Assembly (NCBI GenBank): GCA_945899335.1
Contig: CAMDIP010000082.1
Coordinates: 1 to 6,459, forward strand
Length of the DNA stretch: 6,459 nt
Reading direction: 5' to 3'
Source: Bordetella parapertussis
GTDB taxonomy: Bacteria; Pseudomonadota; Gammaproteobacteria; Burkholderiales; Burkholderiaceae_C
This document shows positions 1-5,380 of the stretch, one piece after another. The position numbers were made by a program, and so were the translations under genes. Under the pieces are notes generated by a model. That model saw nothing but the letters and a program-made list of their open reading frames with translations, did not search any database and had not been told where the DNA came from. Within the stretch, counting starts at the first letter, position 1. Each line of letters starts with the position of its first letter.

Positions 1-1
1 G

Positions 2-283
2 ACTGCTCAAGCCAGTTACTTCATCACACTGCCTGCGGCGGCGGACTGTCAGCCCAAGTCTTTGCAAGTCAACGCAGATATGTTCAAGGGTCAAAAATCT
101 GAGCACAGCGACTTGGATGCAGAGCTCGAGTTCAGTTGCGCTCAGCCCAACGCCTTAAAACAATTGGACATTCCCTTGTTCAAAAAACACCCGCGGCTCA
201 GTAGCCTGAAGGTCGATATGGTGAGTCCCAAAGGGCAGGCCAGCGTCACACTCAAAGCCAAAGACCCTGTGCTTCGCTGGTAG
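2..283 (+). CDS. DUF2796 (ZrgA-like) periplasmic protein, C-terminal part
   Basis: Partial gene: the reading frame is open from base 2 and ends at TAG 281-283, giving 93 visible residues; the N-terminus lies outside the window. The text matches the C-terminal half of DUF2796/ZrgA proteins. It shows a strand with FITLPAAADC, a HSDLDAELEFSC segment, then a Leu-rich stretch (LKQLDIPLFKKHPRL), and it ends in a short strand finishing with Trp. Two Cys (visible residues 16 and 46) and one His (35) fit a secreted protein with a disulfide or metal site. Known for the family: ZrgA belongs to a zinc-regulated ABC-type uptake system in Vibrio and usually has a His-rich segment, which would lie upstream and cannot be checked here. 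The ATPase gene starts 3 nt after the stop, so it is almost surely the first or an early gene of this operon. Zinc specificity is inferred. Confidence 0.8.
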   Translation, partial: TAQASYFITLPAAADCQPKSLQVNADMFKGQKSEHSDLDAELEFSCAQPNALKQLDIPLFKKHPRLSSLKVDMVSPKGQASVTLKAKDPVLRW

Positions 284-286
284 ACC

Positions 287-973
287 GTGACCCACGCCCT
301 ACAGCTTTCGCAACTCTCTCACGCTTGGGGCAATGCGCCGCCTTTGTTTGATATTGCACAGCTGGCGCTGTTGCAGGGTGAACACTTGTTTATTCAAGGC
401 CCGAGCGGCTGCGGCAAAAGTACCTTGCTGGGCATGTTGGCAGGCGTGATTGAGGTCAGCCACGGCCAACTCGAGGTGCTGGGGCAAGACATGGTGAAGC
501 TAAACAGCGTTGGGCGAGACCGCTTGCGCGGCGAACACATGGGTGTGATTTTTCAGCAATTCAATTTGCTGCCCTACCTTGATGTGCAGGCCAATGTGCT
601 GTTGCCTACCCGCTTGTTTCCCAGCCGTGCGCAGGCTGCCGCCCAAGAATGGGGCGACGCCCAAAGCCAAGCGCTGCATTTGATCCAGACCTTGGGCTTA
701 TCCCCAAGCGTGTGGCAGCAACCGGTCCATCAGTTGTCTGTCGGTCAGCAGCAGCGTGTGGCCGCGGTACGTGCCCTGATGGGCAGCCCACGCTTGGTGA
801 TTGCCGATGAGCCCACCTCGGCTTTGGACGACGCCAATCAGCTTGAATTTCTCGACCTACTATTGAACACCGCACGCCGACAAGCTGCCAGCGTGGTCAT
901 GGTCAGCCATAACGCGCATTTGGCTCAGCGCTTCGACCATATGTTTGCCATGCCTTTAAGGAGTCGCGCATGA
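287..973 (+). CDS. ABC transporter ATP-binding protein (LolD/MacB type)
   Basis: A 228-residue ATPase that should drive the FtsX-like permease encoded next. The nucleotide-binding domain is complete. Walker A GPSGCGKST is at residues 38-46, the Q-loop Gln at 90 (VIFQQFNLLPY), the signature LSVGQQQR at 150-157, Walker B LVIADE at 170-175, the D-loop SALD at 178-181 and the switch His at 208 (VSHN). Length fits the LolD/MacB/FtsE group, whose members act on envelope substrates rather than through a pore. The signature has Val in place of the first Gly of LSGGQ. The start is GTG, 3 nt after the preceding stop and without a clear Shine-Dalgarno sequence, so it is probably translated by coupling to the DUF2796 gene. 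The 3' end overlaps the permease start by 4 nt (ATGA). The ATPase call is certain; the substrate (metal, probably zinc) is inferred from neighbours. Confidence 0.95.
   Translation: MTHALQLSQLSHAWGNAPPLFDIAQLALLQGEHLFIQGPSGCGKSTLLGMLAGVIEVSHGQLEVLGQDMVKLNSVGRDRLRGEHMGVIFQQFNLLPYLDVQANVLLPTRLFPSRAQAAAQEWGDAQSQALHLIQTLGLSPSVWQQPVHQLSVGQQQRVAAVRALMGSPRLVIADEPTSALDDANQLEFLDLLLNTARRQAASVVMVSHNAHLAQRFDHMFAMPLRSRA
957..963 (+). promoter_or_regulatory. Strong ribosome binding site for the permease gene
   Basis: TAAGGAG, a full match to the anti-Shine-Dalgarno core, lies 6 nt before ATG 970 and inside the end of the ATPase coding sequence. It supports ATG 970 (followed at once by a second ATG at 973) as the permease start. 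It also suggests the permease is initiated efficiently in its own right as well as by coupling. Confidence 0.75.
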
Positions 974-2259
974 TGTGGCTGAACCTGGCTTGGCGCAGTG
1001 CGTGGTCGCGCAAGCAGGCGCTGGCCATGGTGATGGTGTCTGTCAGCGTGTCGGTGCTGATCTTGTTGGGCGTACAGCAACTGCGCGAGGACGCCAAACG
1101 CAGTTTCTCCAATGCCTTGAGCGGCGTGGACCTGATCGTGGGGCCGCGCGGCAGCGCCACCGAACTCATGCTCTACAGCGTCTTCCAAATTGGACGCCCG
1201 TCGCGCAACATGGGCTACGAGGGCTACACCGCCTTGGCGCAATTGCCCCAAGTGCAGTGGGCGGTTCCCATACAACTTGGCGACAGCTATATGGGGCACC
1301 CCGTGCTGGGCAGTACGCCGGAAATCTTCGCCCGCTTCAAAAGCCAAGGCCAAGGTTTGCAGTGGGCTCAAGGGCGGGCTTTTGCAGACCCCCTCACCAA
1401 GCCTGAAGCCTTGAGTGAAGTGGTGTTGGGTGCCGATGTGGCCAAACGCTTTGGCCATAAGCTCAATGACAAACTGGTACTCACCCACGGACAGTCCAGC
1501 GGTCTTGGTACCGAGCACGAAGACCACCCCATGACCGTGGTGGGTATCTTGGCGCCCACCGGTGCGCCTATAGACCGCAGCGTCATTGTCAGCTTGCAGG
1601 CTTTCGAGGCCATCCATGTCGGTTGGGGCATGGGCATTTCCCCCAGCGCTTTCAAGGCGGCAGGCGGTGCACAGCAGGCCTTAGACATCAAAGACTTGCA
1701 ACCCTCCAGTCTGTCGGCTGTGTGGGTGGGCTTGCATAACCGTGCCGAGGTGTTCTCGGTGCGGCGCAAGATCGAAGGCTTGGAGCGCGGGCAGTTGATG
1801 GCGGTCATGCCTGGCGTAGCGCTAGACGAGCTATGGCAAATCGTGAAAGTGGTTGAAAACACCCTGTTGCTGGTGGGTATGCTGGTGGCGGTGAGCGCCA
1901 TGTTCAGCGTGGCGGCCGTGCTGCTGGTGGCGATGGCCGGTCGGCGCAAAGAATTGGCCATTTTGCGGGCCATGGGGGCGGCGCCTATGGCTTTGATGGG
2001 CTTTGTTTTGTTGGAGTCTTTGTTGGTCTGTGTGGTGGGTATAGTTGCAGGCTATATGCTGTGCCAAGCATTGTTGATGGCGGGACAAGGCATTTTGCGC
2101 ACCGAGTTTGGTGTGTTGGTGCAAGCAGGCTGGCCTGCGACACAGGCTTGGTGGGCGTTGGCGGGTTTGTGTGGCGTGGCTTTGGTGGCCAGCTTGGTGC
2201 CGGCTTGGCGTGCCTATCGTTTGTCTTTATCGGATGGTTTGCATCCCCCTTCGGTTTAA
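970..2259 (+). CDS. FtsX-like ABC transporter permease
   Basis: A 429-residue inner-membrane permease of the MacB/FtsX type, partner of the ATPase it overlaps by 4 nt. Layout: cytoplasmic N-terminus; TM1 about 17-35; a large periplasmic domain about 36-290; TM2 about 297-322; a short cytoplasmic coupling segment with RRKELAILRAMGA (325-337) that should contact the ATPase; TM3 about 339-365; and TM4 about 393-415. One long periplasmic loop after TM1 and three C-terminal helices is the typical type VII ABC topology. After TM1, SGVDLIVGPRGS followed by ELMLYSVFQIGRPSRN resembles the DLIVGAKGSP...YHID segment of permeases that accompany DUF2796 proteins. Such permeases usually work by mechanotransmission on periplasmic partners rather than by forming a channel, so a role in moving or loading a periplasmic metal-binding protein is plausible but inferred. 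Confidence 0.92.
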   Translation: MMWLNLAWRSAWSRKQALAMVMVSVSVSVLILLGVQQLREDAKRSFSNALSGVDLIVGPRGSATELMLYSVFQIGRPSRNMGYEGYTALAQLPQVQWAVPIQLGDSYMGHPVLGSTPEIFARFKSQGQGLQWAQGRAFADPLTKPEALSEVVLGADVAKRFGHKLNDKLVLTHGQSSGLGTEHEDHPMTVVGILAPTGAPIDRSVIVSLQAFEAIHVGWGMGISPSAFKAAGGAQQALDIKDLQPSSLSAVWVGLHNRAEVFSVRRKIEGLERGQLMAVMPGVALDELWQIVKVVENTLLLVGMLVAVSAMFSVAAVLLVAMAGRRKELAILRAMGAAPMALMGFVLLESLLVCVVGIVAGYMLCQALLMAGQGILRTEFGVLVQAGWPATQAWWALAGLCGVALVASLVPAWRAYRLSLSDGLHPPSV

Positions 2260-2274
2260 ATTGAGGAATACGAA

Positions 2275-2850
2275 ATGCATCGTCGATTTTGGTTCTATGT
2301 AACGTCTTGCTTCCTCAGTGTTGCCGTTCTGATCTCACCCTTGAGTCTGAGCGCCGAAACCCCTGGATACAACCTCATCGATTGGAACGACCTCATGCCC
2401 GAACCTTGGGTCAAAGAGATGACCAAGGAAATGGCGGCGGTGGGCAAGTTGTCCAATTTGCAAGACAGCAGTGACGAAGCCAATAAAGCCATGGCTGCCA
2501 TGCGCAAAAAATTTGACGAAGCCCCGATTGTCAAATCGCAACTCAATAAAAAAGTCCGTTTACCTGGCTATGTCGTGCCCTTGGACGCCGAACGAAGCGA
2601 AAAACGTGAGTTTTTGTTGGTTCCTTATTTTGGTGCATGTATCCACACGCCCCCCCCGCCAGCCAATCAAATTGTGCTGATTCGCCCGACAGCTCAAAGC
2701 AAAATCAAGAAGTTACCCGAGTCTATGGACATCGTTTGGGTCGAGGGGGAGATCAAGGAAGGGCGGGTCTCAACCTCCCAAGGGGTCAGCGGATATTTGC
2801 TAGAGGCTGTTTCTGTGGCTCCCTATGAGGTTAAACCGGTCAAACGCTGA
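2275..2850 (+). CDS. Secreted DUF3299 protein of the metal-transport operon
   Basis: 191 residues with a signal peptide: MHRR, a hydrophobic stretch to about 22, then SLSA with likely cleavage after residue 27. The mature part has an acidic/basic helical region (about 45-90) and then the DUF3299 core (about 93-185). The core includes VRLPGYVVPLD and the family's signature segment GACIHTPPPPANQ (120-132). Cys122 and His124 there are reasonable candidates for metal binding, but this is my inference. The exact biochemical role of DUF3299 is not known to me; it recurs beside DUF2796 and FtsX-type ABC genes. The start ATG 2275 has GAGGA at 2263-2267 and lies 15 nt after the permease stop, so it is probably the last operon gene. 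The codons for the proline stretch contain a run of eight C (2650-2657). No hairpin terminator is visible just after it. Confidence 0.88.
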   Translation: MHRRFWFYVTSCFLSVAVLISPLSLSAETPGYNLIDWNDLMPEPWVKEMTKEMAAVGKLSNLQDSSDEANKAMAAMRKKFDEAPIVKSQLNKKVRLPGYVVPLDAERSEKREFLLVPYFGACIHTPPPPANQIVLIRPTAQSKIKKLPESMDIVWVEGEIKEGRVSTSQGVSGYLLEAVSVAPYEVKPVKR

Positions 2851-2944
2851 CTACAATGCGGTAATTGACTTTTATTCTGTGTGCACGCTAAACGGCTATT
2901 TTTTTTACTAAACTACCCACTTCACTTAAAAGCGAGACCGACTT
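2851..2944 (+). promoter_or_regulatory. AT-rich leader with a possible bactofilin promoter
   Basis: This 94-bp gap is clearly AT-richer than the flanking genes and contains an eight-T run (2899-2906). TTGACT at 2865-2870 is a good -35 match. At an 18-nt spacing only a weak -10 (TAAACG, 2889-2894) follows, and other -10 choices lack a partner -35. The gap most likely carries the bactofilin promoter, but the exact elements are uncertain. No terminator hairpin for the upstream operon is seen, so read-through into the bactofilin gene is possible. Confidence 0.35.
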
Positions 2945-3382
2945 ATGGCAACCAACATTGATCAATCCAACAATCTGGTGATTGGCAACGGCGTCACTTT
3001 CAAAGGCACGCTCAACGTGCCCAAGAAAGCCACTATTTACGGCACAGTGGATGGTGAGTTGACAGCGGAAGAAATCTTTATTGGCCAGTCTGGAAAAATC
3101 ACCGGTAAAGTCACTGCCCGCGCCATTGAAGTCGAAGGTGAAATGCACCAAATCATTCATTGCCGTGACCATTTGCATATCCGTGCCACCGGCAAAGTCT
3201 CGGGCAAGCTTGAATACTCGCAAATCCAAATTGAGCGCGGCGGTGAGTTCCGCGGCGAAATGCAGCAAGTGGGTGCGCCCCCCGTCTACCCATCAGGCAT
3301 CGCCCCCAGCGCGCCCAAGCCCAATGTCGTTGTGCCTGGTGCGCCGCCCACCGCTCCTGCCGGTAGTAACACACCCAACTAA
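2945..3382 (+). CDS. Bactofilin (polymer-forming cytoskeletal protein)
   Basis: 145 residues, the usual size of a bactofilin. A short unstructured N-terminus (1-9) leads into the DUF583 beta-helix core (about 10-107), with the family's regular Gly-punctuated turns: VIGNGVTFKGTLNV, YGTVDGELTAEE, IGQSGKITGKV, VEVEGE-like IEVEGEM, ATGKVSGKLEY and ERGGEFRGEMQ. A Pro/Ala-rich tail (about 110-145) follows, typical of the disordered ends that flank the core. Family knowledge: bactofilins form non-polar filaments without nucleotide and often scaffold cell-wall enzymes or shape. No M23 peptidase or other cell-wall gene sits beside it here, so the partner is unknown. A modest GAG motif at 2934-2936 precedes ATG 2945. 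It stands alone between the metal operon and a convergent unit. Confidence 0.93.
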   Translation: MATNIDQSNNLVIGNGVTFKGTLNVPKKATIYGTVDGELTAEEIFIGQSGKITGKVTARAIEVEGEMHQIIHCRDHLHIRATGKVSGKLEYSQIQIERGGEFRGEMQQVGAPPVYPSGIAPSAPKPNVVVPGAPPTAPAGSNTPN

Positions 3383-3396
3383 ACGATTTGCGGTGG

Positions 3397-3413
3397 CCCC
3401 TTATTTATAGGGG
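3397..3413. terminator. Weak hairpin at the bactofilin/secreted-protein junction
   Basis: CCCCT (3397-3401) pairs with AGGGG (3409-3413) around a 7-nt AT-rich loop, with G-U extension possible outside. It sits exactly where the two convergent genes end and includes the TAA of the minus-strand gene. The stem is short and no T run follows on either strand, so it may be only a weak or accessory terminator. Confidence 0.25.
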
Positions 3414-3805
3414 TTCTCGCAATCTGCCTCAGGTGCTTTCTTCATGCACCGGCAGCTGAAACCATAGGTTTTCAGGTTCTTTTTTTCAATGCCTCGGACA
3501 GAGGCATTTCTTTTTTGTCCCGCAGGAACGTAGATCTTGGGCTCAAAAGCGTGTTGGCGTTGTTTGCCATCTTTCATCTCAAAGCTTGCTCCCACGCAGT
3601 AGATGGGGCCACTCAGGCGGTTGCTTACCTCAAACATCATCAACTGGGGGTCATCGCTGGACCAACCCGATTGAATACTGACCTGTTTCAGCTCTGTTGG
3701 CGACAAATCAAAACCTTTGAGGTGCTCTTTTGCCTCCCACCAACCCATGGCAGATACAGATCCTGCGCCCATCATGAACAGGCAAATCACTACCCACCTC
3801 TTCAT
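3401..3805 (-). CDS. Small secreted protein with four cysteines, unknown function
   Basis: 134 residues; family not recognised. A clear signal peptide (MKRWVVICLFMMGAGSVSA, cleavage near residue 19) points to export. The mature protein is basic and has four Cys (70, 118, 120, 129), three of them clustered at the C-terminus in SCRCMKKAPEADC; two disulfides would be possible. The middle (residues 54-105) has alternating polar/hydrophobic text that suggests beta strands. The start ATG overlaps the stop of the upstream dehalogenase gene by 4 nt (ATGA), so the two are probably translated together. No Shine-Dalgarno sequence is obvious. A hairpin with a T run (3488-3516) is embedded in this gene but faces the opposite strand. 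Being in frame with a good signal peptide and coupled start makes it a believable gene, but no function can be assigned. Confidence 0.75.
   Translation of the reverse strand: MKRWVVICLFMMGAGSVSAMGWWEAKEHLKGFDLSPTELKQVSIQSGWSSDDPQLMMFEVSNRLSGPIYCVGASFEMKDGKQRQHAFEPKIYVPAGQKRNASVRGIEKKNLKTYGFSCRCMKKAPEADCENPYK
3488..3516 (+). terminator. Rho-independent terminator inside a convergent ORF
   Basis: AATGCCTC (3488-3495) and GAGGCATT (3501-3508) form a perfect 8-bp stem with a 5-nt loop (GGACA). TCTTTTTT (3509-3516) follows on the + strand. This is a textbook intrinsic terminator for + strand transcription, about 105 nt past the bactofilin stop. It lies wholly within the coding sequence of the minus-strand secreted protein, where it encodes RNASVRGIE. 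On the minus strand the sequence after the stem is A-rich, so it should not stop that gene's own transcript. Confidence 0.6.
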
Positions 3806-4488
3806 AGCAAGGGCAATATATCTTTCAAGGTAGAACCGCTGTGGGTGGGGCGGGGTCCTAGGGTCTCAAAGGGCAAGCTTTGGCGGTTGACCCAAAAGCT
3901 TTTGAAGCCGTACCAAGTTGCACCCAGCGCATCCCAGCTGTTGCTGGATACAAAGAGCACTTCGCGCACATCCATGGGGTAGTGGTGGGTAACCAAGCCG
4001 TAGCTTTGCGGTGAAGTTTTGAACTGCCGCACCTCATCGACCGACAGTACTTTGTCAATCAAGCCCGTCATCCCTGCGCTGCTCACGGCTTTGGCCAGCA
4101 TATCGGGACTGCCATTGGACAAAATTGCGCAACGCATCCCAATGGCTTGGAGGTGCTGCAAGACATCTTTGTTTTCTTCAAAGGGTTTGAGTTGGGCGTA
4201 CTGGTCCATCAATTGTTTTTGTTTGGGCGGGGTGAGTTCTAACCCCAGCTTTTGGCAGGCGTATTGCAAGCCAAGTCGCGTCAAATCCCAAAAGGATTGG
4301 TAGTGGCGACTGCCCAAGGGGTTCAGAGGGTCACTCATGGTTACCAAGCGGCTGTACTCGATTTGTTTATCGCGCCACAGCACAGACAAGGCGCTGCCTT
4401 GCCCGGGAAACAAAGTCTCGGCCATGGCACTTACCGAGTACACATCGAACAAGGTACCGTAAGCATCAAAAACCACCAAACGAATCAT
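3802..4488 (-). CDS. Haloacid dehalogenase, type II (HAD superfamily)
   Basis: 228 residues from the chosen start. It resembles (S)-2-haloacid dehalogenases (EC 3.8.1.2), cytoplasmic enzymes that replace halogen by hydroxyl via an Asp ester. Residues matching the L-2-haloacid dehalogenase active site are all present: nucleophile Asp8 (VFDAYGTLFD), Thr12, Arg39 (LWRDKQIEY), Ser114-Asn115 (LSNGSPDML), Lys147 and Tyr153 (FKTSPQSY), and Ser171, Asn173 and Asp176 (SSNSWDALG). The Lys is followed by TSP rather than the usual Pro. An upstream in-frame ATG at 4509 would add MASLGGA. I prefer ATG 4488 because the family begins right before the first strand, and GGGAGGAG precedes it. The gene is divergent from aroQ and overlaps the following secreted-protein gene by 4 nt. 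True substrate is unknown; some family members act on other small acids or phosphates. Confidence 0.9.
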   Translation of the reverse strand: MIRLVVFDAYGTLFDVYSVSAMAETLFPGQGSALSVLWRDKQIEYSRLVTMSDPLNPLGSRHYQSFWDLTRLGLQYACQKLGLELTPPKQKQLMDQYAQLKPFEENKDVLQHLQAIGMRCAILSNGSPDMLAKAVSSAGMTGLIDKVLSVDEVRQFKTSPQSYGLVTHHYPMDVREVLFVSSNSWDALGATWYGFKSFWVNRQSLPFETLGPRPTHSGSTLKDILPLL

Positions 4489-4490
4489 GG

Positions 4491-4498
4491 CTCCTCCC
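4491..4498 (-). promoter_or_regulatory. Ribosome binding site deciding the dehalogenase start
   Basis: Read on the minus strand, GGGAGGAG precedes ATG 4488, with only a few nt of spacing (4 nt from GGAGG). The alternative ATG at 4509 has no purine-rich site in front of it. This favours the shorter protein that begins MIRLVVFDAYGT. Confidence 0.55.
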
Positions 4499-4509
4499 AA
4501 GGACGCCAT

Positions 4510-4537
4510 CGTATACTTAAATTATGAAGATTCTCAT
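4510..4537 (-). promoter_or_regulatory. Possible dehalogenase promoter
   Basis: On the minus strand ATGAGA (4537-4532, four of six -35 matches) is followed after 16 nt by TATACG (4515-4510). Transcription would begin near 4503. That excludes the ATG at 4509 and leaves a leader of about 15 nt carrying the ribosome site for ATG 4488. The -35 region lies within the first codons of aroQ. Confidence 0.3.
4512..4517 (+). promoter_or_regulatory. Possible -10 element of a leaderless aroQ promoter
   Basis: TATACT (five of six to TATAAT) ends 6 nt before ATG 4524, so the expected transcription start falls on or next to the start codon. No Shine-Dalgarno sequence is present in front of aroQ, which agrees with a leaderless message. 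No good -35 is seen at 16-19 nt spacing, so this is tentative. Confidence 0.35.
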
Positions 4538-4973
4538 TCTCAACGGTCCCAATCTCAATCTCTTGGGAACCCGTGAACCCGAACAATACGGCCACGCCAG
4601 TTTGGCCGATGTCGAAGCTTTGTGCAGAGCCACTGCGCACCCCTTGGGCTTGGAAGTGGATTTTGTGCAAAGCAACCACGAGGGTGAGTTGATCGACCAG
4701 ATACACGCCTATGGGCAACTTTGCCTGCAAGGCAAAGCCATTGGCGCTGTGTTTAACCCAGGTGCCTTCACCCACACCTCTGTTGCCCTGCACGACGCCA
4801 TCAAGGGAACCGGCTTGCCCGTGATTGAAACCCACATCAGCAATGTGTTTGCGCGTGAAGCATTTCGCCACCATTCCTATGTGTCACCCGTGGCAGTTGG
4901 CGTGATTGCCGGCCTTGGTGTGCAAGGCTATGCCTTGGCGATTCAAGCGTTGGCGCATCGCGCCTCTAAATAG
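4524..4973 (+). CDS. aroQ: 3-dehydroquinate dehydratase, type II
   Basis: 149 residues, the standard length of the type II enzyme (EC 4.2.1.10). This dodecameric cytoplasmic protein converts 3-dehydroquinate to 3-dehydroshikimate in the shikimate pathway to aromatic amino acids. Family signatures are all visible: [19 protein letters not shown] at the N-terminus with catalytic Tyr22 and the flexible active-site loop; [16 protein letters not shown] (77-92) with Asn78; IETHISN (101-107) with catalytic His104; and REAFRHHSY (111-119) with Arg115 that closes over substrate. The usual Tyr of NPxAYTHTS is Phe82 here, a mild change. In many betaproteobacteria aroQ precedes accB-accC; here a MAPEG gene follows after 12 nt instead. 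It starts 35 nt from the divergent dehalogenase and has no Shine-Dalgarno sequence. Confidence 0.97.
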   Translation: MKILILNGPNLNLLGTREPEQYGHASLADVEALCRATAHPLGLEVDFVQSNHEGELIDQIHAYGQLCLQGKAIGAVFNPGAFTHTSVALHDAIKGTGLPVIETHISNVFAREAFRHHSYVSPVAVGVIAGLGVQGYALAIQALAHRASK

Positions 4974-4985
4974 AAATAGGAAAAC

Positions 4986-5360
4986 ATGAATATTCCAGTG
5001 GCTTGTATCGTGGTGGCAGGCGTCATGCCCTTGTTGGGCGCCGCCAGCGCCAAATGGGGTTTCAAGGGATTTGATAACCACAATCCCCGCGCATGGTTGG
5101 CCGAGCAAACGGGTGCGCGAGCCCGAGCTAATGCTGCGCAGCACAACAGCTTCGAGGCTTTTCCGTTTTTTGCCGTGGCTGTTTTATTGGCCTTGCATTT
5201 CCAAGCCGATGCCGCGCTGCTTGAAACCCTGTGCTTGGTATTTGTCGCTGCAAGAGCCTTGTATTTCCTAGCCTATGTGATGGACTGGGCTATTTTTCGC
5301 ACCCTGTGCTGGGTCGTTGGCTACGGCACTTGTTTGGCTATTTACCTGCAAGTTCTGTAA
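4986..5360 (+). CDS. MAPEG-family integral membrane protein
   Basis: 124 residues, the typical length of a small bacterial MAPEG protein (the superfamily of membrane proteins in eicosanoid and glutathione metabolism). Four hydrophobic segments lie at about 1-20, 58-73, 77-97 and 103-122. The conserved loop carries NPR (33-35) and then RARANAAQHNSFEAFP (45-60), the family's most diagnostic stretch. Bacterial members of this short type are mostly uncharacterised, so glutathione binding is possible but not shown. AGGAAA precedes ATG 4986, and the gap to aroQ is 12 nt, so the two are likely cotranscribed although no functional link is evident. A perfect hairpin begins in its stop codon. Membrane topology and family call are firm; enzymatic activity is not. 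Confidence 0.9.
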   Translation: MNIPVACIVVAGVMPLLGAASAKWGFKGFDNHNPRAWLAEQTGARARANAAQHNSFEAFPFFAVAVLLALHFQADAALLETLCLVFVAARALYFLAYVMDWAIFRTLCWVVGYGTCLAIYLQVL

Positions 5361-5380
5361 AGCCTTTTACGCAAGGCTTT
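5359..5380. terminator. Hairpin between convergent MAPEG and secreted-protein genes
   Basis: AAAGCCTT (5359-5366) pairs perfectly with AAGGCTTT (5373-5380) around a 6-nt loop. The stem begins in the MAPEG stop codon and ends in the TAA of the convergent minus-strand gene. It is nearly symmetrical, so it could end transcripts from both sides. The only T tract on each strand is the TTT within the stem, so efficiency is uncertain. Confidence 0.5.

Noticed and set aside
925..1617. Long minus-strand ORF of 230 codons opposite the permease
   Set aside because: It is antisense to a well-supported FtsX-like permease, has no recognisable domain and an atypical His/Gln/Ala-rich composition; it is a shadow of GC-biased codon use.
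1368..1973. Minus-strand ORF of 201 codons opposite the permease
   Set aside because: Ser/Thr/Pro-rich text in another antisense frame of the same permease; no domain and no ribosome site.
3515..3982. Plus-strand ORF of 155 codons
   Set aside because: It runs antisense across two coupled minus-strand genes with clear signal peptide and HAD motifs; its own sequence shows no family features.
4488..4509. Longer dehalogenase start at ATG 4509
   Set aside because: It lacks a ribosome site and adds residues before the family's usual N-terminus, though it cannot be fully excluded without start mapping.
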